Part shown: piece after piece, positions 25,666 to 38,400 of the stretch
How the letters are laid out: each line of letters opens with the position of its first letter
Numbering within the stretch: position 1 is the first letter of the stretch
NCBI GenBank assembly: GCA_020465985.1
Contig: JAANYP010006656.1
Coordinates: 558,001 to 622,000 of the forward strand
Direction: 5' to 3'
Source: Centrapalus pauciflorus
Lineage: Eukaryota; Streptophyta; Magnoliopsida; Asterales; Asteraceae
DNA length: 64,000 bases
Position numbers and translations under genes: made by a program
The notes under the pieces: model-generated
Told to the model about the DNA's origin: nothing
Database searches by the model: none
The model's input: the letters and a program-made list of their open reading frames with translations, nothing else

Positions 25666-28600
25666 TATATATATTCATATATATATATATATATATAGGG
25701 TGGGGGTTGATTTAGTAACAAATTTGGTGTGTTGATATACATTAGTAGAAATATCATTTCTTTTCTGTTTTCCAGTGAGGTTCATGTCAATGAGTGCGCC
25801 AGTTCCATCTATAGCATCACATACACTCCCCCCTGAGGCCTTTATGGAGCGATCAATTGCACATGCTCCTTCCCCTTCTCCGACAATCCAAGGTACTCCG
25901 TACTTGTAAGTTGCATTGTTGATTTGTTGCATAAGTTATTATAGTTGAATGTTGTATTGAACTTCTTTTATATAAAAAATCTAGGCCGTGTTGCTGCTCC
26001 TACTGTTCGCAGATCACGTCGACATCGCCATCATTATCGTCATGGGATGATCACTCATTCAGTCTCTCCATCTCCATCCCCTGTACCAGGTACACATCTA
26101 TTATTTACCCTCCGTTTGTTGATTCATAATGGAAAAGAACAATTTTGTGTTGATATACTAAATGCGGAGAATAAAACGCCTTCATCACAAGGATTGAAGA
26201 GAGAACACAAGTGCATAATTTGATTTCTACATTTTATTTATCAGATTCCATCATCCCATTCCTTGTTTTGATGCATTTATATGATGTTTGAATGCATGCT
26301 GCATGGTTATTTATTTTTAAATTTTGAATTTTACTTTAGGGTTCTAGCTTTTCCTTGCAAAATATTTGATTGGGCAAATGGTCAATCCCCTTATTGCTTA
26401 GCGTCATATTTGCCTGTTGGTTGATCAAACTAGAAATCACCATCACTAATCTATTAAATCTTGAATCCTATCAAATCATAAACTCGTCAAGCCTTTGTTA
26501 ACGCTATGTTTCATAATCTCATTAATGGAAGGAAAGGAATGGAAATCTGGACAAATCTAACCAAATTCGTGTTCCATAAACTTATTTAGGAAGGAAAGGA
26601 AAATAAAGTTTTTAATTTTTGCCTAAAAACCTTCCACCCAAAACTGGGAAGGAAAGGAAAGAAACCATCACAGGCCTTTCCATTCTTCTCTTCCTCCTTG
26701 CTATCATTTGCTTTCACTCTTCTGAAACACAGCGTAAAATAACGTGTTACATGTATAAATCTGAAACAGAAAAGGTAAGCATTCTAGTGATTGATAAACC
26801 AATATGCTTGCATAATTTAAGAGAATGGTATCTTGTTGTATTGGTAGTTTATCAGGACTCAACCAAACCTTTCTATTCATGTGGCCACCAATAAGTTTAT
26901 ACACAATTCCACATAAAGCAAAATAAGATGGAAGTCTAGGGTAGAAGTTATAGAATCAAACACTTAAAGTTCTATTTGTACATACAAAGGTGATTCCCTA
27001 ATACAATGATTATTCAAACAGGGTTTATGTCCACTAACAAGGTCCCACATAATTTGCTGCGTGTTCTGAGACCTATAATTAACACAGGGTGTGCAATAAC
27101 GACTTATACCTGCACACATCCATCATGGAAGGCAATTCATCCTAGTTGATTGAATGTTAAATTTGATTTGAGTTTTTTTTGGAAAAAAAACATTAAAGAT
27201 GTACATTACCATTTATGATACACCATAATTTCTACATTCATGTTCGGTATGTTTGGTAATACTAGTTGGAGCTGGCTTTTGATTTTACGGAAGTATTTGG
27301 TAGAGGTAGCTGTAACTGTATCTAAAAATTGTAAGTTGAAATAAGATACGCATACATATATAAAAGGTAATTGCAAGGATAAAAAGGTAATTTAACACCC
27401 TTAGAAGCTCTAGAGCTTTTTGAAAGCTACTTTAGGTAGTTTTTTTGTAGAAGAGCTTTTTTTTTTCCCCAAAATAAAAGCTCCAGCTTATTAATCAGTG
27501 TCAAATTTGACCTACATTGTTCAACTTAATAATCATGATTTTACAGGCTCATCCTATATTTTTCATTTTTAAACTTGTTAAAAAACATATGTACCATTGA
27601 AGTCCTCAATATCTCTGCTACTTCTTGAAAGTTTTATGGGAACGGGATCTGATTATTTGATCCTATCTGATATTTTGGATGAACTTGTCATACGGGCAAA
27701 AAAAATAAATAAGATAACTTACGAGTTGGGGAAAATATGATTTGAGTTACTTGGCGGAGGCAACTGCAATCATCAACGATATGATTTTACATCTTGTTGA
27801 TTTATTGAATTTAGATTTTAGCATGGCATAGTATAGAAGGCATAGGAACAAAAAATGAATGCTAGGAAAGGGAAGTATTTAATGAAATAGATTAGCCATT
27901 ATCCAAGGTCTCCTTGCCGTAGATCTATCACCAAACTGGAAACTGTTCTATGATTAGACAGAATTATGTTTCTAAACCAAATCTTTGATGGCTGGAACAT
28001 TTATGGGCTTAGGTTTATTCTTTATAATCGTTTCTATCATTCTCTTTTATGGACTCACTTTATTAATTTCTATATATTTCTTCCCACTTGAAATGATTTA
28101 TTCTCCCATGCAAAACAAAGTAGTAGTGGCTTGCATCACAGAGAATGATGTAAAGCCAAAAAATGAGCCATGGTGCATGGTCCTTGCCTTGTCATGTGCC
28201 CCTTTCTTAAATTCGAGAAGAAAACCCAGAACACTTAAATATGAAACTTAATCACATTCAAGCATAATAAACTATTGGTTTGATGCTAACAATCACAAAC
28301 AAATACAATTACAGCACCTCTATGGTTCTCAGATGGATTGACAAGATCAGCACAGCACCTTGTTTGAACAATCAAATATCTAAATACTATAGTTTTGGAA
28401 CTAAAACACAACTCATATATAAAATGATTTGTGGTTGACGCAAGGACAAATATTTTAGAGACTAGATTTAAGGTGGGTAGATATATTTGGGTATGAAAAC
28501 AATACAAGTAGGAACCGTTGGTGTTTTTAGTGGCCAGAAAACAGCTTTGTCATTGCTGAAAATGCACCAAGAAAAATATATGGTGTCTCAGAGAAAAATT

Positions 28601-31600
28601 TATCCTGCACATGGCGCCACCTGCCAGGTTGTTAGATTCATGCATGTGCCTTGGCCCAATTTAAAAATTGGCATTACATAAATAAATAAAATGGTTTATG
28701 ACTTTATATCTCCTAATGTAGGGGATGAACCAAATCATCAGGTGGGCAGAAAATTTATTTGACAAGTCTATTAGTAGTTTCCTAGGGTTTTGGAAGTCGA
28801 CCAACCATTTCGTTTTGTTTTATTGTCATTTTAATTCGATAAAAAGTTGGTTCTTGGTTCTTGTTACAGATCCAAGTTCTTGTTGTTTTTTGTATGGAAA
28901 ATCTACTCTACACCTTTTGAATCCTACACTACCACCTTGTCCCACAACCAGTTGGTTGGGGAAACACCTTGGATATTGCTAGGCCAAAGGCCCTTTGGTA
29001 CTTGTCCAAGTTTTATGTAGGATAGAAAGATTTCAGTGAGCCGGTATGGTTAGGTGCTGCAAGAATTCTCAAACATTAGTCTCAAAATGTTCCTGAATTA
29101 TCGCTGACCCAGTGCCATAGTTGTAAAGCAGTCCTCTAATTCAGCTCCAATCAGTCGAGGTTGATTATTAACAACGGTCAACCAATCACCACTTAATTAG
29201 GTAAGCTAGGAGTTGGAGTAGCTCACGAAAATAAGCAGGAAGAAGAATAATTGTAGAAAAGGGTTACAGAGAGGATTTAGTATTCATTCATTCATTACAT
29301 AATGCTCACATGGAAAACAAAGGATATATAACCATGCTATCTAACATTCTAACTATTACATAATTTCTCCTTGTACTATTACCGAATCCTCATTGACCCC
29401 CTCTTCTTATTTATTTAGGCACATATCATGCTGTGAGTATCTAATTATCTGTTTATATTAGATCTACAGATTCTGTGAGAGAGATATATTGATCTTTGAG
29501 GAAATGAATTGCGACCAGAAAACCAAAGCTAGCAATTGGATAGCGAAGAAGCTAAAACAATATGTCAGCATATATCCACAAAAAGAATATAAAAAGAATC
29601 TAGCAATAGAGTAATGGATATTATCAGTTGTCGTAGGCCAGGTGAATGCTATACGTTTCAGTGCTTAGTGACAATCCAAAGCATAAAATTTTGAAGCCAA
29701 GCAAACTGTCATCAGCCTCTACTTTGCTCCCGCATCAGCTGGAGGCTACATATATGCATATTCTTAGGATCACTCTGCACAATATACACATTATTTCAAG
29801 CAAACATCATGGTGGATCCCAAATAGGCATGTACATGGCATCTCGGTATGCATTCATGAAGGAATGAGTTTGGACTCCTGAGATTGCTCCAGGGAACTCT
29901 AGGAAAGTGTTAATGTTCTCTAGAGTGTTCTAGGACTCTTGTAGTATTATATAACTCTCTTGAAACAAACATAGTGGCATGCATTGTCTAGCTATCTTCA
30001 CAATCGACAATATACATTGATAAAAGGGGGCCTCTAAGAAGTTGAGGATTACTAATTGTTAACTCTTAGCTGAATAACCAAGCACCTACCATCATCACTA
30101 AGATGCTGAACATCTCAGCGTGGAGCTTTACCTTCCTTAACTACATACTTATTGTGTGTGTTTTGGACATTCTTTACCAAATTTGCACTAATCGTCTTTG
30201 ATTGTGATATCTGACAGGTTGTGAACAAACCTGTTCAGAACCACTCACTTCGACTCCCATTGGATCCCCTTGTGGCTGTGTTTTCCCGATGAAAGTCAGA
30301 CTGCTTCTGCAAGTTTCTGTATATGCTGTATTTCCTGTTGTGAATGAGCTAGAGATCGAGATTGCAACAGGCACATACCTTACACAAAGTCAAGTGGTAA
30401 TAACAGGTGCCAGTGCTGATAGTCAAAATCAGGAAAAAACTGCAGTTGATATAAACTTGGTTCCTCTGGGAGAGAAGTTTGATAACACTACTGCTTTACT
30501 CATTTATGATAAATTTTGGCGGAAGAAACTCTCGTTGAATAGAACCCTTTTTGGAGATTATGAGGTGGTATATATTACTTATCCAGGTAAAGTTGCATCA
30601 TCTTTTATTATCTCTTCTCATGGTTTTGGTTTACAATACGAATTTTAATTATATGAAGTTACTATCAGGGCTTCCTTCTTCGCCACCATATGGAGATCAC
30701 CCTGGGAGTGGACCAAGTGGAAGTCCTGGAAATAGACAATTCCCCATCACTGCAGCTTTTGTAGGAAGAAGTCAGAAGATGAACCCTAAAACCATTTTTG
30801 TGATTACTTTGTCTGCAGTAGTACTCTTGGTTGTTTGCTGCGCAGCGATTTCTGTTTTTGTAAAGTACAGGAAGACTGGTAGATCATCAAATGCCGTTGG
30901 CCCTGTTTTTACAACGCCAACTAGCAAGAGGCGTGGTAAGCCTGTATATCTTACAGATTCTGTATATCTTACAGATTTCACTAGAAATCATTAATACATT
31001 CGAGCTTGACTTCCATTGTAAAAGGTGCCTCATCTGGTTTTGTACTTTCTGATCAATTTGAGCATGTTATTTAGCCCTCTACTGAAATTTTTATGGTTTA
31101 TTTTGAATTTTGATTATGTTACGCTTGTTGGCCAAAGTGATGGGATAAACAAGATGTAAACTGCAATTGTAGTTTTGATTTAGCGTGCTAAAGTATTGTT
31201 TTTGGATTTCTATGGATCTCTAGCTTATAGTTTTTTTCCTTGATATGAACGATCCATATTTATAACATTCTTGCAGGACTTGGAGCAATGATATCTAGTG
31301 ATCCATCAAACTCCACATTCTCTGTTGTCTCTGCCATGCCTACTTCCATCCTTTCTGTAAAAACCTTCACACTATCTGAGCTTGACAAGGCTACAGAAAA
31401 ATTCAGTTCGAGAAAAATTTTGGGTGAAGGAGGTTTTGGATGTGTCTATCATGGGATCATGGAAGATGGGGCTGAAGTTGCTGTAAAATTGCTCAATAGA
31501 GATAATAACCAGAATGGAGATCGTGAATTCATTGCAGAAGTTGAGATGCTAAGCCGTTTGCATCATCGTAACCTTGTTAAACTGATTGGTATATGCATCG

Positions 31601-33467
31601 AAGGACACACACGCTGCTTAGTTTATGAGCTTGTTCCAAACGGAAGCGTTGAGTCTCATTTGCACGGTATGGCAATCCTCTTAAAACAATGTATATTGTA
31701 CCCGGCATGTCTTTTCTGAGAATTCTTGTTTTTATGCTGCTTTATTTTAATTCTTTTATTGTTTTCAGTATAAAATAGATTATATACAAAACTCAAATTT
31801 GCAGATGTAACCCAGGGATACACAACCAACCAAATTTTAACTAGCACACACAGACAGACAGATGTATATATATATATATATGTACTATGTGTGTGTGTGT
31901 GTGTCTAGGGTTGAGTTCCATGGAGTCCCATATTAGAGTGGAGTCCTGGATTCCAATATTAAATGTACATGTTCATTACGATAAAATGTTCTATTTCATG
32001 CAAAAGTGCAATATACACATGTTCAAAAGTGCATTACGATCGACAATTTTACATTATTTGAAGTTCATTACAATAAAAATATTATATTTCATGCAAAAGT
32101 ATTATATGTAAACAATATGCGCATGTGAACTGATAATGCACTTTTAAACATGTGCATATTGCATTTTTGCATGAATGATTTAACTCTGGCACATGTCAGA
32201 TAACTTGGCTTAAGAACGAGCTGGGTCAAATGTTGCCTTAAGGGTATTCAAACGTGTACATGGTCAACAAGTAGTGTATTCATCAGAATTAGACTTTTAT
32301 GAGTATAGTTTTGACCTTTTGTCATGCTTCTGAAATTCGAGTGAGCTGTGTATCGTTTCTTGTACTCGACAGAGGTTAAGAAACATAATCAATGTGTGGA
32401 TGTTTCAGGTGTGGATAAACAGAAAGGACCTCTTGACTGGGATGCTCGGTTAAAGATCGCTCTTGGTGCTGCAAGAGGATTGGCTTATCTTCATGAAGAT
32501 TCTAATCCCCGTGTAATTCATCGTGACTTTAAGGCCAGCAATGTTTTACTAGAAGATGACTTCACTCCTAAGGTATCAGATTTTGGGTTAGCAAGAGAAG
32601 CTACAGAAGGCAGTAGTCATATTTCTACTCGTGTGATGGGAACTTTCGGGTATGTATTCTTTTCAAATACGATTTATGAGCTTTATGGTGCTGACTCTCG
32701 ATTTTCTCCTACCTTGTAAATTTTTCATTCATCTTACAAATCGCTTGCTTAATATTTGCAGTTATGTTGCCCCTGAATATGCCATGACCGGGCATCTACT
32801 AGTCAAAAGTGACGTTTATAGTTATGGAGTTGTGCTGTTGGAGCTTCTCTCTGGAAGAAAACCAGTTGACATGTCACAACCTCCTGGTGAAGAAAACCTC
32901 GTGACATGGGCTCGTCCACTTTTCACAAGCAGAGAAGGTCTGCAGCAATTAGTGGACCCCACTTTGTCAGGGACCTATGACTTTGATGACATGGCTAAAG
33001 TGGCCGCGATAGCTTCCATGTGTGTGCACCCGGAGGTGACTCAAAGACCTTTCATGGGTGAAGTAGTCCAGGCATTAAAACTCATCTACAATGACAAAGA
33101 CGAGGTATGTGGGGACAGTACCACTCAAAGAGATTCTTCGGTGGTCGAGTCGGACTTCAAGGGTGATCATGCCCCTTCCGACAGCAGTTGGTGGAACGCC
33201 GGTGGTGGTGCTACGCCACGGTTGACTTATGGTCAAGCTTCTTCATTCATAACAATGGATTATAGCTCTGGTCCACTTGAGGAGTTAGAAAACAGACCGT
33301 TTTCAGCTTCAAGTTTCGATGGTGGAGTTGGGGTCATCAGTCATGGGAACAGGTCGGGCCCGCTAAGGACGGTTCGGAGCAAGCCATTGTTTTATAGATC
33401 AAAAGGAAGCATGAGTGAACACGGAGGTCTCCTCTCGAAGCCTTTTTGGAGCGAAGCTTCTTTCTAG
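22705..33467 (+). CDS. ALE2: ALE2-type receptor-like serine/threonine kinase
   Basis: Nine exons with consistent phases: 22705-22774, 24969-25058, 25776-25892, 25985-26089, 30218-30586, 30669-30935, 31277-31666, 32409-32649 and 32762-33467, 784 aa. Residues 1-24 are a signal peptide (MLTTLMLLFIFPILTLGSPT). A Pro/Ser/His/Arg-rich stretch and the conserved extracellular block (TSTPIGSPCGCVFPMKVRLL; DINLVPLGEKFDNTTALLIY) follow, then a transmembrane helix at about 291-314. The kinase has GEGGFGCVY (from about residue 386), VAVKLL, HRDFKASNVLL (an RD kinase), DFGLA, GTFGY with APEY, and DVYSYGVVLLELLSGRKPVD. The C-terminal tail is Ser/Gly-rich. Arabidopsis ALE2 (At2g20300) acts with ACR4 in protoderm identity and cuticle formation at the plasma membrane. 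A small extra exon in the 4.1-kb intron cannot be excluded. ALE2-like paralogues exist, so one-to-one orthology is inference. Confidence 0.9.
23414..23674. mobile_element. MITE in ALE2-like intron 1
   Basis: The left end CCCGTTCGGCTCACGGAATG and the reverse complement of the right end (CCCGTTGGTCTAGCGGAATG) form an imperfect 20-base inverted repeat. The element is about 260 bp with no coding capacity, in the 2.2-kb first intron. The 'CGGAATGGAA' motif also occurs in the MITE at 36826-37118, so the two may be related. Confidence 0.6.
25572..25697. repeat. Compound microsatellite (CA)n(CT)n(AT)n
   Basis: A CA run (25572-25602), a CT run (about 25604-25625) and interrupted AT runs (to 25697) lie in ALE2-like intron 2. 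The repeat ends about 78 bases before the acceptor of exon 3 at 25776. Confidence 0.95.
26090..30217 (+). other. 4.1-kb intron 4 of ALE2-like gene
   Basis: Flanking exons join in frame across this gap (phase 1 on both sides). Inside are fragments with MITE character at about 26504-26640 (GGAAGGAAAGGAATGG words) and 27229-27530 (GTTTGGTAATACTAGTTGG and AAAAGCTCCAGCTTATTAAT). A candidate 14-base exon with acceptor at 29418 and donor GTGAGT at 29433 would break the frame and was not used. Nothing else coding was recognised. Confidence 0.6.
31862..31906. repeat. (AT)n and (GT)n microsatellite
   Basis: An AT run (about 31864-31881) and a GT run (about 31888-31905) lie in ALE2-like intron 7, followed by TAGGGTTGAGTTCCATGGAG. 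The same GGGTTGAGTTC word follows a GT run at about 54826-54852, so both may be ends of one repeat family. Confidence 0.7.
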
Positions 33468-35416
33468 CAGCAGAAAAGAAAAGGGAGCTGTTTTTGAAGT
33501 GTACAGAACTGAAACACCCTGTCCATGACTGAGGTTCGATTCGAGGTTGTGTTTGTTGTATGAATGAAGAAGGATTGATGATTTATATATGGAGAAAAAG
33601 AGGGAGGGAATGTAGTTTTTGACAAAATCTTGATTTAAAAATTGGAAGCTGGATAGTAAGTATAGTTAGTAGCTGTGGTGAATATCTTGATTTCTCATCA
33701 TTTTTATCTCCTCCTTTTCCATAGATTTAATTTAACCCCTTTTTCTTTTTCTGTGTCTTTTTAATTATTTATTTTTTGTTTTAAGTGGTTGTAGAATCCA
33801 ATCTCCAGGTTTCAATGGTTTCGTTTATAACTATAAATGAATATGTGAGATTTTACTACCTCCTGCAACTGCAACTGTAAATTTATGATTTAATATTAAA
33901 AAGTATAAACCAATAGGCTGATAAACAGTCAGCATACACGTGCTATCTCCCAACGGATATTCACAGAAGTCGATTTTCCACATAAAACATATAATATATT
34001 AATACGAGGATAACATCACTTTGTAATTTGTATGATAAATATTTTGATGACTAAGGGTTTGTTTGATAACAACTTATTGAGCTTAATCTAAAAGAATTCA
34101 GTCAGCCCATTTAGAATAAGTATTGTTTGATAATCACTTATTTAAATCAGAAAAAAATTCGGTTAGTGATTATGATAAGTCACAACACATTTTACTGTCA
34201 CATCCTGCTTTAAACATGTTTGCATAATCCCAGTAATAAATAACAATTATCATAATCATCATATTAAGTATAGAGGCTTGCATAAATCTAAATAAAGTAT
34301 TACAATAAGTCATGCACTACACGTGCTACAAGCTTACATCACTAAGTTGTTATTATATCACAATAACATTAAAAACAACTACTCAGATCTCAAAGTATCG
34401 CAAGGCTATACCACAAGCTGAATATGTGCCTAAGTTAATTGTTATTTATTCATGGGATTATGCAAGCATGTTTAAATCAAGATGTGACAGGATGGTAGCT
34501 TAAGAGTTTAAGTCCAAGTGTTATCGCTAACACTTGAATCTCTTTCCTCATTCAGTCTTTGTATTTTTCCAATATTACCCCCATCTTTTCTCTTTTGCAG
34601 TACAAAAAAAATTTACATCACATTTCATTTTCGTGTCAGAGCTTTGTTTTTTTCTTTCAAAAACTCATGCGCTATTGCTTCCTTTTTTAAAGACAACTTA
34701 CAGGATGCAAAATTTGTTGTTCAAGCATTCTGCCTCCTTTCTTTCATTTATATTCTTTCTTTAATTAAAAAATTGTCACCATTTTGTGATTTTCAATGGA
34801 AAAGAAGCAACGGGGACACTTTTTTTTGTCACTTTGTGGTTTTCTCATGTCTCACTTTCTCGGAGTATCGATGTGTGTGTATTAGTGTGTAAGTTTGCGT
34901 GTGTGTGTGTTTTTGTATATATATATATATAGATTAGATAAGTATCAAATGATGAATTTAAAACATAGTTTAAAAATACAAGGAGTTAGTGATATAAAAA
35001 AGGCATCATGCGAAATTTTGTGCAAATAAAAGGTCACTAAACAATAGGGTTTATTATGAAATAAAAAAACATGTTTTCACTTTTTTTTGCGTTTTCATCT
35101 CTCAATGTTATTTTTTTCTTCATAAAAGTCCTCAAGTTAATTTTTTTTTTGGTTTAGTGAAAAATGAATATTAGAATACGATTTTTCAGTCTCTAAAACC
35201 CGGTTTAATAATTAAAACCGGAGTCTAATAATCAAATTTCACAAAACAAAAAAAATTAACATTAATTGACGAAAACATAAAAACCGTAAAAACATTTTGG
35301 TTTTTTTCTTAATAAAACAATGTTATGAAACCAATTTGAAGGAGGAAAAAGTGGTAACATGTAATGTGTGAAATTTTGATGGTGGATCCCACGGAACAGA
35401 ATAAACGGTCACAACT
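33468..35416. other. ALE2-like 3' flank and pfkB kinase promoter side
   Basis: The first part (to about 33780) is the probable ALE2-like 3' UTR. The rest is AT-rich with a partial MITE-like stretch (34056-34210, GGGTTTGTTTGATAAC and TGTTTGATAATCACTTATT) and an AT run at 34916-34931. A foldback MITE (35046-35318) ends about 100 bases before the pfkB start codon. Small ORFs at 34518-34892 have no recognisable features. Confidence 0.6.
35046..35318. mobile_element. Foldback MITE, family copy 1, abutting the pfkB gene
   Basis: The left AGGGTTTATTATGAAA, AAACATGTTTTCAC and CATAAAAGTCCTCAAGTTAA are mirrored in part on the right by AAACATTTTGG and TTTCTTAATAAAAC. The middle carries AAACCCGGTTTAATAATTAA and AACCGGAGTCTAATAATCAA, facing each other. 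The same sequence family occurs at 50027-50366 and 52791-53088. This copy lies in the pfkB proximal promoter or leader. Confidence 0.6.
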
Positions 35417-38400
35417 ATGGCATGCAATCCGCTTCCCCTATCCAGATCCATCGCAAGCGCCACCGAATCACGGCGCACAATGGCAGCCATATTCTCTACC
35501 AGTCCCATGCTCCCGAGCTTTATCTCCTCCACTCCCATAACCACCTCAGCCAGGTGTCACTTTCTTCAATATTATTCAATTTCATTTGTTTTTCGTATTG
35601 GATGATTTAACTACGAGTGCCTGTGTGTTTGTGTAAACTCAATCTGCAAAATTTCAGGGCGAAAATGTCGTCGTCGGTGACCGTGACTCAGCTTGAAAGT
35701 CCAACCGTGGTACGTATTTCTACGCCTTTTCTTAACAAAAGCAATCGAGATGAGATTATCAGAATAACCTGATTGCGGTGGAGGAAACTCCCGGCCTTAT
35801 TGATGTTTTACGATTTGATATATGACTGCATGTGGAATGCTATCACAGCTTGGATTTGGTGGTGTGGGGGTCGATCTCTTGGCTACTGTGGCTACGTTTC
35901 CTAACCCGGATGACAAGATCCGAAGCACCAACTTAAAGGTGATCTAGATGATCTATTCATGTTTGAAGATCAGTAGTAGTAGTAGTATTGGTTTGCTTGG
36001 TTCTATAGTTGGATTATCATTCTTACTATGTCAAGTTCTGTGGCTGCTTTTATCGCATGAAATTCAGGATTGAATAGTTTGAGTTCTTTGAAACCTTATA
36101 GGAATGGTTAGCAGAATAGTCATAGATCATGATTTTGCTACCCTATGTTTGAGCTCTATCCAGCAATAGGTTATGGTTTGCGAGTACATTCATGTGAGTC
36201 TGAGACCTAACTAAGACGTAAAATTGAAGTCTGACAAAAGGCATGGATGGGTAAGAACACAGAATGTAGTGGATTTTTCAATGTGATGTTGCAGACGCCC
36301 CAACCAGTCCACACGAGACAACCCCATACCTATCATGTGAGAGGTAAATTTAACTCACTAAATGACCCACTACATGGTTTAGTTGTAATGATGGACTATA
36401 TGCCCAAACCCAAGACTAGCCATCCAACTTTAATTCCCATTCCTGTCAGCCCTAAGCCTCAAACCTTCACCAGGGAGTTATTTTCCCGATTTCCCCATTC
36501 CAACATATTGGATTTGTTAACTTGGAATCTGTTTGTGGATGTAAGGAACTAACAGGTGAATGATATGTGAAAATTCTGCCTCTAACTAAGCCATGAATGG
36601 CTACAGATTTTATGAACTCCACCTCCATAATGTACTTAGCCCAAGTCATTATAATTGAAGAATTGGCTTTGATCCTATTGTGATTGAAATTTTGCAGTCT
36701 TCTTCCATAAAGTTTTAAAAACAACTATGAAGAGAAATTGATTAGTCGTTTTCTAGATTTATCTTAATACTGCTCCTTCCTTCTGTTCTTTGTATGCCAT
36801 CGGACTCTATAATTTTGTTCCTTTAGGGTACATTTGGTACGGTGGAATGGAATGAAATGAAAATATATGAGATTTACATGTATTTTTGTTATGTGATGAG
36901 AACATTGATTCTCAATTAGAGGGAGTAGAGAATTAAGTTTAGTATAAATTTCATTTCTCTCTTTTCCTTCTCAACATGAAGAGAATCAAAACAATGGAAA
37001 GGGAATGGAGATTTAATAGTTTTTCATTTATATTCTATGTCAACCTCTATTTATTGTAACTAACATTGATTGAAAAAGCTTACAAATTTCATTCCATTCC
37101 AGCGTACCAAACGTCCACTCAAGGTTAATAGTTTACATGGTGATTCCTCATCTTTGTAGTATTTAAACATGGGTTCTAGATAATGCTGAATTGTCAAACT
37201 AACTGTTGAGTGCTTCTTTACTCAAAGGAAAGGTTTTCTTTTTTGGATGTCAAATACACCAAGAAAATCTGATATTTTGCTTTTGTACATAATGTTAGTA
37301 TTATCGTTGTATAATAGTTTTGACCATCATAATTCACACAATTTTTGACAGGTACAAGGAGGTGGTAATGCAGGAAATTCTCTAACTTGTGCAGCTCGTT
37401 TAGGATTGAATGCAAGGTTAATATCCAAGGTATGCATGTAAGATGATGATGATGAATAGACATTAGAACCATGCATGCAAGTATACACCATGTTAATAAA
37501 TTGACATTAGAACTATGTATAAATTTTTAAGTTGTGGTTCTACATGTAGCCATCTGAAAGAACCGAGAAAAATGTGAGAAGAGGTAGGGTAGACCAAGGT
37601 AAAAGGGTAGTGATAAATGCCACTTCCCCTTCTGCTCAAACTCAGGGGTTTTAGTCTCATCCCTTGTGCTCGTTAAGAAACAGGACATAAAACACATTCT
37701 CCATGAAGGTGTACATATCCTTTTACACACGTCCTCTTAATGATATTAGTCCACATATGAGTTAGAATATTATTTAAGTTCCCTCTCTTAGCTATTCTGA
37801 AGTGTTCCAATGTTCACATGTATCATTATCAGGTTGCCAATGATGCTCAAGGGAGAGGAATATTGGAGGAATTAAAAGCTGACGGTGTCGATGTATCTTA
37901 CTTTGCGGTAATAAACATGTGTAAAATACAGTCTTCAATAGTAGCGAAGAGAATTTTGTCCTCTTTGTTCTGTCCAGGAGATCTTGTTGATGAAATGCAA
38001 ATCATCCGAAAATAGATAGAATTTGGGCCAGATCCTGAGAGCAAACAAGTTATGGTTTGGTACAGATGTTAGTAACGCAGTCTCATGTCTAAGGTTTTGA
38101 AGAATTGATTGTTGGAACAGTTTAACTTTGTAGTTTGTGTTGCTGTATAATCTCGTGTACAGATGTTACATGGATACTTGGATATCAACAAAAGCTGTTG
38201 AGAATTAGCTACATGCCTAAATTAGCATTAAACATTCAAGTTAGAGAAAATATTTTGTGCTAAAACTTATGAAAACTGAAAATATTGAAATCCCAGCAAC
38301 TAAACCTTATGAGAATTAGCTACATGCCTAAATTAGCCTTAAACATTCAATGAGTCCCAGCAACTTTTGTGACTGTTACTGTGTGGTCAACGTATATCAA

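Noticed and set aside
29419..29432. Possible 14-base exon in ALE2-like intron 4
   Set aside because: Splice signals look acceptable, but including it would shift the frame of the conserved downstream block.
30551..30994. 147-codon ORF read as a separate gene
   Set aside because: It begins in ALE2-like exon 5 in another frame and runs through an intron into exon 6; only the exon 6 part (30669-30935) is real coding sequence.
34518..34892. 124-codon ORF downstream of the ALE2-like gene
   Set aside because: Low-complexity Phe/Ser-rich translation of a T-rich stretch, no motif, no splice context.
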